A stretch of DNA of 42,263 nt, taken from positions 1 through 42,263 of the forward strand of contig JAGWMQ010000016.1 of assembly GCA_028873125.1 (NCBI GenBank). Reading direction: 5' to 3'. Every line of letters starts with the position of its first letter. Within the stretch, counting starts at the first letter, position 1. The notes under the pieces were generated by a model. It was given only the letters and a program-made list of their open reading frames with translations. It was not told where the DNA came from and ran no database searches. The position numbers were made by a program, and so were the translations under genes. This stretch comes from Verrucomicrobiota bacterium. GTDB lineage: Bacteria; Verrucomicrobiota; Verrucomicrobiia; Limisphaerales; UBA11358. Shown one piece after another: positions 15,957 to 23,121 of the stretch.

Positions 15957-16439
15957 ATGGACGAGCCGATCATTGACCTGCACAGCGACGACTTTTTCAT
16001 GCGCGAGGCGTTGCGCCAGGCGGCCCGGGCGCGCGAGGCCGGGGAAGTGCCCGTCGGCGCGGTCATCGTGCGCGAGGGCAGCATCGTGGCGCGCGCCTTC
16101 AACCAGGTGGAACTGCTCAAGGACGCCACGGCGCACGCGGAAATGCTCGCGTTGACACAGGCGCAGGAGGCGGCGGGCGACTGGCGGCTGACGGATTGCA
16201 CGCTTTACGTCACCAAGGAGCCGTGTCCGATGTGCGCCGGGGCCATCGTCCACACGCGCCTGGCGCGGGTCGTCTTTGGCGCGGGCGACCCGAAGGCCGG
16301 CGCGGCGGGCAGCGCGCTGAATTTGCTGCAGTTTCCAACGCTGAACCACCGCTGCGAAATCACCCGCGGCGTGCGCGAACCGGAGTGCCGCGCCCTGTTG
16401 CAAAATTTTTTCGCCGGGCGGCGCAATGCGTTGAAATGA
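15957..16439 (+). CDS. tadA: tRNA-specific adenosine deaminase
   Basis: The start is ATG 15957 (MDEPIIDLHSDDFFMREAL), giving 160 aa. The zinc/catalytic motif ATAHAEMLAL (H-A-E) and KEPCPMCAGAIVHTRL (P-C-x-x-C) are the CDA/TadA signatures. FGAGDPKAGAAGSALNLLQ and LNHRCEITRGV match the TadA C-terminal region. The enzyme converts A34 to inosine in the tRNA-Arg(ACG) anticodon and is usually essential. A guanine-deaminase-like paralog is a less likely alternative. The coding sequence ends about 35 bp before the palindromic repeat at 16475. Confidence 0.93.
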   Translation: MDEPIIDLHSDDFFMREALRQAARAREAGEVPVGAVIVREGSIVARAFNQVELLKDATAHAEMLALTQAQEAAGDWRLTDCTLYVTKEPCPMCAGAIVHTRLARVVFGAGDPKAGAAGSALNLLQFPTLNHRCEITRGVREPECRALLQNFFAGRRNALK

Positions 16440-16474
16440 TGGCGCCCGGCCTGGACGTTTCCCTTGAATCTCCG

Positions 16475-16561
16475 GGCAGGGCGCGCAGTCCTCTGCGCGC
16501 CGCCGATGATGAAGGAGAGGTTTTGACCCGGGCCGGCGCGCGCGGAGTGGCGCGCCCTACC
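16475..16561 (-). repeat. 87-bp palindromic dispersed repeat, copy 2 (inverted)
   Basis: Its terminal arms are GGCAGGGCGCG and CGCGCCCTACC. Read on the minus strand it aligns along its length with 6128-6213, sharing CACTCCGCGCGCGCC, CTCCTTC and GGCGCGCAGAGGACTGCGCG. The middle third is diverged. It lies between tadA and the converging prepilin-like gene. Confidence 0.8.
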
Positions 16562-16580
16562 CGCCTGGGGTTCAAAGCCC

Positions 16581-16601
16581 CCATGCGCGATTCGAGAATC
16601 G
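16581..16601 (+). repeat. 21-bp module shared with 11970-11990 (copy B)
   Basis: Identical CATGCGCGATTCGAGAATCG core, 20 bp to the right of the 87-bp palindrome. The flanks then diverge. Confidence 0.65.
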
Positions 16602-16627
16602 CCGGGGCCTTGGAAATGACAGAGAAC

Positions 16628-16662
16628 AAAAAAGCAAAGCGCCCTTTCGGGCGCCTTGCTTT
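16628..16662 (-). terminator. Rho-independent terminator of the prepilin-like gene
   Basis: Read leftward, AAAGCAAGGCGCCC-GAAA-GGGCGCTTTGCTTT forms a 14-bp stem with one mismatch, then TTTTTTGTT. This is a textbook intrinsic terminator about 20 bp after the stop of the prepilin-like gene at 16683. Rightward it may also stop tadA transcripts, though the U-tract on that side is weak. Confidence 0.85.
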
Positions 16663-16682
16663 GTGTTGAAATCAAATCCCGG

Positions 16683-17561
16683 TTACTGTCCTTGGACAGT
16701 CTGCGGGAAATTGTAAACCACGGCCTGGCCGGCATTGTTGGTGGCGGCCTGCAGTGCGTCACGCAATCCGCTCACGGTCACCTGCTGCACGCTGCCGTCG
16801 GCCAATCCGATATTGCCGCGGCCGTCATGCAGGTCGCTGGATGTCCACGCCCAGGTGTTGATCGCGGAACTGCCGCCGGTGCCGCCGCCGGTAAACGAAG
16901 TGCCGTTGCCCGCGATGGTCATGTATTTGCCCGTGGCGCCCGGATTGTTGTTGTTGGCGCTGACGCCGGTGCTGCTGCCGGCGCTGGCCCAGTTCCGGTC
17001 GCCGGTGAGGATGGTCTGCGGCTGGGTGTCAATGGCGTCGCCACCGACCAAGTAGCTGCAGGAGCCGTAGTTGTTTTTGCCTTGGGTCGCATAGTCGGAC
17101 GCACCGACGATGCCGGTGCCGCTCAGGCCGGTGTAGAATTGGGTGGCGAAATTCGTGGCCGCGCTGCCACGGCTGTCCGAAGGGCAGTTTACAATTTTGG
17201 GCGTGCTCAACTCATTGGACATCACGCCAAAGGCCGCCGGCTCGCTGAAGGTCGGCGCGCCGTACGGCGCCCCGGCGGCGGCCATGAGCGAAGGACTGGG
17301 GCCGCCGGAATAGTCATATTGTCCGGCCCCGCCCGCGGAAGCCGAGACAGTCATGGGGAAACGGTCGTTGTTGTCGCCTTCCCACTCGCGGAAGGCCAGG
17401 CCGCACTGCTTGAGGTTGTTGACGCAGCTGATTTGCTGGGCCTTGCGCTTGGCGGCCGCCAGCGCCGGCAGCAACATGGCCGCCAGGATGGCAATGATGG
17501 CGATCACGACGAGCAATTCGATCAGCGTGAAAGCCTTTTTATGGTTCAGACTTTTTTTCAT
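16683..17561 (-). CDS. Prepilin-like protein with H-X9-DG motif
   Basis: I place the start at ATG 17561 ([19 protein letters not shown]), giving 292 aa; the track uses a TTG two codons earlier. The prepilin leader, the helix [23 protein letters not shown] and the closing [15 protein letters not shown] (H-X9-DG) define the family. The middle is rich in Gly, Ser, Ala and Asn ([24 protein letters not shown]), as in surface-exposed or low-complexity pilins. It has its own intrinsic terminator. Upstream, on the minus strand, there is a TTGACA hexamer and three tandem palindromes, so it may be separately regulated. Confidence 0.9.
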   Translation of the reverse strand: MKKSLNHKKAFTLIELLVVIAIIAILAAMLLPALAAAKRKAQQISCVNNLKQCGLAFREWEGDNNDRFPMTVSASAGGAGQYDYSGGPSPSLMAAAGAPYGAPTFSEPAAFGVMSNELSTPKIVNCPSDSRGSAATNFATQFYTGLSGTGIVGASDYATQGKNNYGSCSYLVGGDAIDTQPQTILTGDRNWASAGSSTGVSANNNNPGATGKYMTIAGNGTSFTGGGTGGSSAINTWAWTSSDLHDGRGNIGLADGSVQQVTVSGLRDALQAATNNAGQAVVYNFPQTVQGQ

Positions 17562-17738
17562 ATGCAACTAACTGGTGTTTGGTTTTGGTGTTATCGGTGA
17601 CAGCCGCAGTCTTCATCCGAAATCCGCGCGTTGTCAACAGACAATTACAAGAGACTCTTCCAGCAGATTCGGTGCCATGACCTCGCCCGGCGAAAAACCT
17701 TCGAAAAACCGGCCCTCTGAATTTTTGTCAAGTGTAAC

Positions 17739-17799
17739 ATGCGTGAATTTCACGCATCCATGCGTGAATTTCACGCATCGGCGCGTGAATTTCACGCAC
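17739..17799. promoter_or_regulatory. Three tandem palindromes at 21-bp spacing
   Basis: ATGCGTGAATTTCACGCAT occurs at 17739-17757 and exactly again at 17760-17778. A third copy with changed ends (GCGCGTGAATTTCACGCAC) is at 17781-17799. Each has 8- to 9-bp arms around a central T. The 21-bp period puts all three on one helix face. Seven bp to the left, on the minus strand, is TTGACA (17731-17726), followed by no convincing -10. The array lies between the moaA stop and the prepilin-like start. It looks like a multi-site operator; the binding protein is unknown. Confidence 0.6.
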
Positions 17800-17834
17800 G
17801 GGGGCGGGGTCTCTCCATGTGGGGGGCTGGCCGG

Positions 17835-18809
17835 TCAGCCGCCGATGGCAGTCATGGGACGGCAGGGCTGGTATTGATTGCGGAACTGGTGTTCCCACGG
17901 CTTCAACCGCAGTGCGGTCTCCAGCAACTCGCGCAGGACGGTGTCGTCTGCGCCGCGCCGCAGGGCGGAGCGCAAGTCCACCTCAATGTGATTGCCGAGA
18001 CAGGGGCGCACCTTGCCGTCGGCGGTGAGCCGCATCTTGTTGCACTGGTCGCAGAAATGCTGGTTGGTCAGGGCGCCGATGAAACCGACGAGCGCGCCGG
18101 TCTGTTTGAGCAGGAAATACCTGGCCGGGCCGTGGCCGAGTTTGCGGTCGGGTTGCGGAGCCATCTCATCCCGCTGTTCCAGCACCCGCATCGCTTCGCC
18201 GCAGGCCATGAAATTTCTCTCCGTCAGGACCTCCGTCGTCGTCACCGGCATCAGCTCGATGAGTCGCAGCGGAAGGCCGTGCGCGGCGGCAAACAACACC
18301 AGGGGCCAGAGTTCGCGCTCGTTGACGCCGCGCATGAGCACGCAGTTCAATTTCACGCGCTCGAAGCCCGCCGCCACCGCCGCGCGGATGCCGGCCAGCA
18401 CGCGCGCCACGTCGCCGCCGGTGATGCGCCGGTAAATTTCCGGGTCCAGCGCGTCGAGGCTCACATTGACGGTGCGCAAGCCGGCCTCGCGCAGCGGCTG
18501 CGCCTGCGCCGCCAGCTTCATGCCGTTGGTGGAAAGGCCGATGCTTTCGACCCCGGGGATTTCCGTCATGGCGCGGACAATGTCCGGCACGTCCCCGCGC
18601 ACGAGCGGTTCGCCGCCGGTGAGGCGGAACTTGCGGAACCCCAGGCCCGCCGCCGCGCGCACGATGCGGATGAGTTCCGCGGCGGTCAGATGGTCCGGCT
18701 GGCGTTCCCAGCCCTTGTAGCCCTCCGGCATGCAATAGAGGCAGCGCTCGTTGCACCGGTCGGTGACCGAGATTCGCAGGTAGTCAATTATGCGTCCAAA
18801 CGGATCCAT
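17835..18809 (-). CDS. moaA: GTP 3',8-cyclase MoaA (molybdenum cofactor synthesis)
   Basis: The start is ATG 18809 (MDPFGRIIDYLRISVTDRCN), giving 324 aa; the longer ORF adds an unrelated leader. The radical-SAM cluster motif is CNERCLYC (C-x3-C-x2-C, C19/C23/C26). The second 4Fe-4S site is CDQCNKMRLTADGKVRPC (C-x2-C-x13-C). The conserved Gly-Gly C-terminus required for activity is present (TAIGG). FRLTGGEPLVR and NVSLDALDPEIY are further MoaA signatures. The enzyme turns GTP into 3',8-cyclo-7,8-dihydro-GTP with S-adenosylmethionine. No other moa, mog or moe gene lies in the window. Confidence 0.95.
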   Translation of the reverse strand: MDPFGRIIDYLRISVTDRCNERCLYCMPEGYKGWERQPDHLTAAELIRIVRAAAGLGFRKFRLTGGEPLVRGDVPDIVRAMTEIPGVESIGLSTNGMKLAAQAQPLREAGLRTVNVSLDALDPEIYRRITGGDVARVLAGIRAAVAAGFERVKLNCVLMRGVNERELWPLVLFAAAHGLPLRLIELMPVTTTEVLTERNFMACGEAMRVLEQRDEMAPQPDRKLGHGPARYFLLKQTGALVGFIGALTNQHFCDQCNKMRLTADGKVRPCLGNHIEVDLRSALRRGADDTVLRELLETALRLKPWEHQFRNQYQPCRPMTAIGG

Positions 18810-18970
18810 CTTGTTGCTGTTCGCACCGGTTTTCGCGCCGCGCGCCGCTCCGACGCCGGTCGGCGCGATTCCCGTGGCAGCCATCCCGACCACCATATCG
18901 CATTTCAATTGGTCTGCAACCTTCTTGGGGCTGCGCCGCCGCGATGTTTTGCGCCCGCCGGACGGGCGGC

Positions 18971-21631
18971 TTAATCCTGCCGCGGAAACGTTCCTCCGCC
19001 GGTGCGCAAATCAGCGACCGCTCTGGTTGGTGGACAGACTTTGCCGGCTACTCGCTCGGAATCCTCCTCCACGGGAACGGGTTTTCGGTTGCCCGGGTCC
19101 GCGTCCGGAAGCCGGACCAGGCCATGGCGCCGGGCCGCGTCATCAATCAGCGCCGCGACAACGAATTGAAAATCACGGCCTTGCTCGGCGACAAACCAGA
19201 ACGAGAGCGGCAGGGTGGCCGGGAGCAGCCACAGCCAGGGGAGTTGTTCCGCCAGCGCGGCAATGGCGAGCGCCTCGACCACGACGAGCGCGGCAAACAA
19301 CCATTTGACTTGGAACGACCAGAACGTTTCCAGCCGGCAGCGGAAGTTCTTCCTGCCCAATTCCAGTTCCTCGGTGACCGTGGTCAGGCGCAGCCGGCTC
19401 CAAGGGTTGCCCGTGATTTCCAGGTCGTAGCCTTCCCAGCCGGTGTCCGGTTCGAAGGCGCAGGCACAGCGCTCCAGGCCTTCCTGGATGCCGCGCAAAA
19501 GGTGGTATCGCTCCACGCCTCCCTGGGCCCAGTAGCACAGGAAGCCCGGCGCGTCGGCAGCGGCGGCGACCGGGACTTCCGGCAGGCGCGAGCCGCGGTT
19601 GCTGCGCGTGCGCAGGCGCCACTGGAAACGCGCCCAGCCGCGCACGAGCGGCTGCAAAAAGAACAACAGCGCGATCAACGGGCGCGACCAGAAACGGCGA
19701 TTGTGGCGCGGCAGATGGGCCTGGGCGGCGGCGACGGCGCAGACCCCGAGGGACAGGAGCAAGCTGGCCAGCGCCACGGGCAGAAGGAAGCCCATGTAAA
19801 CCGAAAGCACCAGCAGGGGCACGGTGACAAAGACGTGATAGCCGAGCGTGGTGCAGAGCATGAGCGGCAGGGACGGTTCGGGCGCGTAGAGCCGTTGAAA
19901 AAATCCGCTGCCAAAAAGCCCGTGGTAGATCACCGACCTTCCCACAATGACGCCGGCCTTGGCGGTGTTGTAAATCCGCCCGCGCCAGACCCCGCCGCCG
20001 AGGGAATTGAAACGGTCCGGGTGTTTGCGCAGCAGCAGCGCCTCGGCCTCGCCATAGCCGGCCTGTTGTTTGAGATAGGCCTGCACGGTGGAGCGACGGT
20101 AGTGCCAGACGAAACCGGCGGGGCTGAAGCCGAGCCTCAGACCGCAGGCGAGCAGGCGCCAGCAAACATCCACGTCGTCGCCCGCCTTGCGGAACGTCGG
20201 ATCAAACAGCCCGATTTGCTCCAGCGCCTCCATGTAAAAGGCCATGTTGCAGCCGGGAACGTGCTCCGCGTCGCGGTCGGTGAGCATGACGTGCGCCGGT
20301 CCGCCGGGCGAGGCGGCCACCACCGCCGCCACCGGCGAATCTTCCGGAGGCAGGAAGTTGTGCCCGCCGATGCCGGCGAAGCCGCCGCGCTGCAGATCGC
20401 CGACCAGATAGTACAACCAGTCCTCATCCACCCGGCAGTCGTCGTCGGTGAACGCCACGATCCGGCCGGTGGCGGCGCGGACGCCGGAGTTGCGCGCGGC
20501 GGAGAGACCCTGATTCGCCTGCCGAAGGCAGCGAACGGAAGGGAATTCGGCGGCAATCTCCGGTGTCTCGTCGGTCGAGCCGTCATCCACGACAATGACT
20601 TCGTAGTCGGGATAGTTCAGCCGGGTCAGGGACTGGAGACAGTTGCGGAGCGTGCGGGCGCCGTTGTAAGTGGCGACGACCACCGAGACTCTTGCCTCCG
20701 GACGCAGCGGGAATCGAGGGGCGATGCGGTAATGCCGCTGGACCGTGTGGAAGGAGGGCTTGGGGCGCCGGTCTCGCGTGGTCAAACCGAAGCCCCAGTC
20801 TTCAATCTGCTGTCCGCCCCGGAACCAGTCGTCCGTGAAGCTGAAGACGACCGTGCCGGCCAGGCCGCTGCGAAACGCGCCTTCGATCTGCCAGGCCAGA
20901 AACCCGCTCTGGCGCGCCTCGCCTTCACGGATCGAGTCCATGCCGAATTCGCCCAGCACCAGCGGCTTCGCTTCCGCGAGGGTCTGGAGCCGTGACAGAT
21001 ACCCCTCGAGGGCGTCGGGCTGGTGTAGATAGACGTTGAAACAAACGAAATCGGAGTTGGCCGGCCGCAAAAATTCCGTGGGCGGAAAGGAGGTGAACGT
21101 GAACAGGCCGGTCGGGTCCGCCGTCTTGGCCTGGTCGAGCAATTCCTCGATGAACCTTTCGACGCGCCGGGTCCCGCTCCAGCGCACGATGTCGGCGGGA
21201 ATTTCATTGACGACGCTGTGGGCGAAAACCGCCGGATGCCCCCGGGTCCGCGCCACCGTGTCTCGTACCGTTCGGCGCGCCCCGGCCCGTGATTGCTTGG
21301 AGTCCAGAAAGCACAGGTGCTTGGGCCAGGGAATGTCCACGAAGACCCTCAGTTGATGTTCCGCAGCCAGATCGAGCCACCACACCGGCGGCGGATAATA
21401 GACGCGGAGGGCGTTGGCGCCCAACTCGCGGATCAGCCGGAAGTCGCGCGCCGTCTGCTCCGGCGGGGCAAACGTCTCGCCGTCCGCGTTCGGGGCGAAG
21501 GGACCGTAAGTGACGCCCTTCAGGTGGAACTTTCGCGGGCCGAGGCGGAAAAACTTTCCGTCCACAACCACCCGGTCGGACGGGGCATTCACCGGAGTCA
21601 CAGGCTCTGGCATGGAGGATTGGACTGGCAT
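18971..21631 (-). CDS. Glycoside hydrolase (clan GH-A-like)-GT2 glycosyltransferase fusion, membrane protein
   Basis: This 886-aa protein joins two enzymes. Residues about 20-305 resemble a GH2/GH5-type TIM barrel: KFHLKGVTYGPFAP, ANALRVYYPPP, the acid/base Asn-Glu in HSVVNEIP (E143), and the presumed nucleophile Glu in LVLGEFGMDS (E228). Residues about 314-560 are a GT2 domain: VSVVVATYNGARTL, VVDDGSTDETPE (349-351), TDDDCRVDEDW (396-398) and FRKAGDDVDVCWRL. Hydrophobic segments around 600-660 and 780-830 suggest membrane anchoring, with a soluble insert between. It may polymerise or transfer sugars and trim the product. It is divergent from the glycan cluster, 22 bp after a small membrane-protein gene. 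Start choice (21631 or 21613) is uncertain. Confidence 0.88.
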   Translation of the reverse strand: MPVQSSMPEPVTPVNAPSDRVVVDGKFFRLGPRKFHLKGVTYGPFAPNADGETFAPPEQTARDFRLIRELGANALRVYYPPPVWWLDLAAEHQLRVFVDIPWPKHLCFLDSKQSRAGARRTVRDTVARTRGHPAVFAHSVVNEIPADIVRWSGTRRVERFIEELLDQAKTADPTGLFTFTSFPPTEFLRPANSDFVCFNVYLHQPDALEGYLSRLQTLAEAKPLVLGEFGMDSIREGEARQSGFLAWQIEGAFRSGLAGTVVFSFTDDWFRGGQQIEDWGFGLTTRDRRPKPSFHTVQRHYRIAPRFPLRPEARVSVVVATYNGARTLRNCLQSLTRLNYPDYEVIVVDDGSTDETPEIAAEFPSVRCLRQANQGLSAARNSGVRAATGRIVAFTDDDCRVDEDWLYYLVGDLQRGGFAGIGGHNFLPPEDSPVAAVVAASPGGPAHVMLTDRDAEHVPGCNMAFYMEALEQIGLFDPTFRKAGDDVDVCWRLLACGLRLGFSPAGFVWHYRRSTVQAYLKQQAGYGEAEALLLRKHPDRFNSLGGGVWRGRIYNTAKAGVIVGRSVIYHGLFGSGFFQRLYAPEPSLPLMLCTTLGYHVFVTVPLLVLSVYMGFLLPVALASLLLSLGVCAVAAAQAHLPRHNRRFWSRPLIALLFFLQPLVRGWARFQWRLRTRSNRGSRLPEVPVAAAADAPGFLCYWAQGGVERYHLLRGIQEGLERCACAFEPDTGWEGYDLEITGNPWSRLRLTTVTEELELGRKNFRCRLETFWSFQVKWLFAALVVVEALAIAALAEQLPWLWLLPATLPLSFWFVAEQGRDFQFVVAALIDDAARRHGLVRLPDADPGNRKPVPVEEDSERVAGKVCPPTRAVADLRTGGGTFPRQD

Positions 21632-21652
21632 TCAACGCCGGCGCCGGAGGGG

Positions 21653-22027
21653 TCATTCGCTCCCGGCCCGTTTGAGCGCGCGCCTCATCCGCTGCGGGAG
21701 GCGCCGCTGGAGTTCATTCTGCACGCTGATGTGGTATTTCCAAACCAGGTCGTCCGACGAGGGATGCGTCTGGTCCACCAGCCACGTGAGCCGTTGATCA
21801 TCCTCCAGCAGGACGTGGACGGGCAGGCCCGGCAGTTCCTGAATCAACTGTTGATACAACCGTTCGGCGGTCCGGGGACGGTTCTGGCCGTTCAGCAGGA
21901 TGAAATCTTCGCGCAGATTCGCGTGGGCCCACTGATTGACCAGAAACTGGCGGACGACCAAGACGTCGCAGAAGACGAGGACACCCAGGAAAATCAAAAA
22001 GAACCGATGGCGATTCAAGAATCGCAT
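21653..22027 (-). CDS. Small single-pass membrane protein, unknown function
   Basis: I do not recognise this 124-aa protein. I start it at ATG 22027 with AGAGG close upstream; the track's longer ORF has no support. It has a basic N-terminus and one transmembrane helix (FFLIFLGVLVFCDVLVV). A polar domain follows (LYQQLIQELPGLPVHVLLEDD, HPSSDDLVWKYHISVQNELQRRLPQRMRRALK). Topology is probably N-in, C-out. It lies 21 bp before the GH-GT2 fusion in the same direction and is likely co-transcribed with it, perhaps as an accessory subunit. Confidence 0.65.
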   Translation of the reverse strand: MRFLNRHRFFLIFLGVLVFCDVLVVRQFLVNQWAHANLREDFILLNGQNRPRTAERLYQQLIQELPGLPVHVLLEDDQRLTWLVDQTHPSSDDLVWKYHISVQNELQRRLPQRMRRALKRAGSE

Positions 22028-22182
22028 AGCCTCTTGAGACGCGCGACTGACCGCCCTGCCGGCGTGACAACCGCGACAGATCGGGCCGCTGTGCGCCCCT
22101 GATTTGAGTTCCTGCCCGGCAAAGCAATCAGTGTTCCGAGCTTCTGCCGGCAAGAAGGCGCGTTCAGTCCTGGAATGAAATT

Positions 22183-22213
22183 GGACAGGGCGTCCAACGG
22201 CGAGACCCTGTCC
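22183..22213. repeat. Hairpin with perfect 8-bp arms in the 403-bp divergent gap
   Basis: GGACAGGG and CCCTGTCC are separated by 15 nt. This is the clearest structure in the gap 22028-22430, which otherwise holds only a candidate promoter. No gene was found there. Confidence 0.4.
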
Positions 22214-22328
22214 CGACGGGCCTGAGGCGAGGCCCAAGACCGCCGGCGCTGGCTCGTTTTTTGCTGCCGCAACCAGACGACACACCCGGCGGGTGGTGCG
22301 TTGCAGCCAACCTCAACCTCCCGGTGCA

Positions 22329-22357
22329 TTGACAAGCATGACATTGCCGGACATATT
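22329..22357 (+). promoter_or_regulatory. Candidate sigma-70 promoter for the prepilin-like gene
   Basis: Perfect TTGACA (-35) is followed after 17 bp by CATATT (-10, 4 of 6). The expected transcript start near 22365 leaves a leader of about 65 nt before ATG 22431. The downstream genes are close together, so this could be the first promoter of the whole rightward series. Confidence 0.5.
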
Positions 22358-22430
22358 AAGCGCAGTTTGTTGGATTGTAAACGCGAACTTATTGAGGACG
22401 GGCCTTGATCCGACGGACGAATGCAAACCT

Positions 22431-23093
22431 ATGGAGGCGTCCAAAAAGAAGGCCGGTTTTACTCTGATCGAACTGTTGGTGGTCATCGCCATCATCGCCG
22501 TCCTGGCGGCGATGCTTCTGCCGGCGCTGGCCAAGGCCAAGGCCAAAGCCCTTCAGACGCAATGCGCCTCGAATTTGAAACAGGTGGGCGTGGCGCTCCA
22601 GATGTACGCGGACGACAACCGCGACTCGCTGCCGGGGCCGGCCTGGGCGGGCGCCATGGCCAGCTACGACATCAATTCCAGCGAGGAACTGATCTGGTTT
22701 ATCGCGACCGACCTCGGCCAGCCCAAGCCATCGCCCAAGATGGTCGTCGCCAAGGTCTTTGTCTGTCCGGCCTTTGAACAGGAGGCGCCGGCGCTGACGT
22801 CTCTGGTTGACCGGAAGGTCTATTTCGACAATCCCAACATCAGTCCGAACCCGACCAATTCGGAGGTGCGGCCCTTCGGCGACCCGGCTACGGGTCTGGA
22901 GCCGATGAAACTCAGCGCCGTCGGCGGCTACCAGTCCCCGTGCAATGTGTTTGCCATCTCGGACGTGGACCAGGCGCTGCCCCAATTGAATCCGAGCGTG
23001 TCGTGGTGGTGGGAACTGCCCAACCGGCCGGTGCATGGGGCGGTGCGCAACCAACTCTTCTTCGACTGGCACGCGGAAGCCGTGAAATGGTAG
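22431..23093 (+). CDS. Prepilin-like protein (variant H-X9-DW)
   Basis: The start is ATG 22431, giving 220 aa beginning [41 protein letters not shown], a typical prepilin leader and helix. [16 protein letters not shown] is the conserved block after the helix. At the end, [19 protein letters not shown] keeps the His and Asp spacing, but Trp replaces Gly of H-X9-DG. The gene opens the rightward series, 28 bp before secreted protein A. That position makes it the only one of the four prepilin-like genes with a clear operon context. Whether it serves in surface export of the neighbours is unknown. Confidence 0.87.
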   Translation: MEASKKKAGFTLIELLVVIAIIAVLAAMLLPALAKAKAKALQTQCASNLKQVGVALQMYADDNRDSLPGPAWAGAMASYDINSSEELIWFIATDLGQPKPSPKMVVAKVFVCPAFEQEAPALTSLVDRKVYFDNPNISPNPTNSEVRPFGDPATGLEPMKLSAVGGYQSPCNVFAISDVDQALPQLNPSVSWWWELPNRPVHGAVRNQLFFDWHAEAVKW

Positions 23094-23121
23094 CGGGGCC
23101 GGTAAATTCAACGGGCGATTT

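Noticed and set aside
17739-17799. CRISPR array
   Set aside because: Repeats of 19 bp are separated by only 2 bp, leaving no spacers, and there are no cas genes.
17739-18974. 411-aa plus-strand ORF beginning MREFHASMREFHAS
   Set aside because: It runs antisense through moaA. The heptapeptide repeat is just the translation of the palindrome array.
18944-20995. 683-aa plus-strand ORF
   Set aside because: Shadow of the GH-GT2 fusion, whose own frame shows catalytic motifs.
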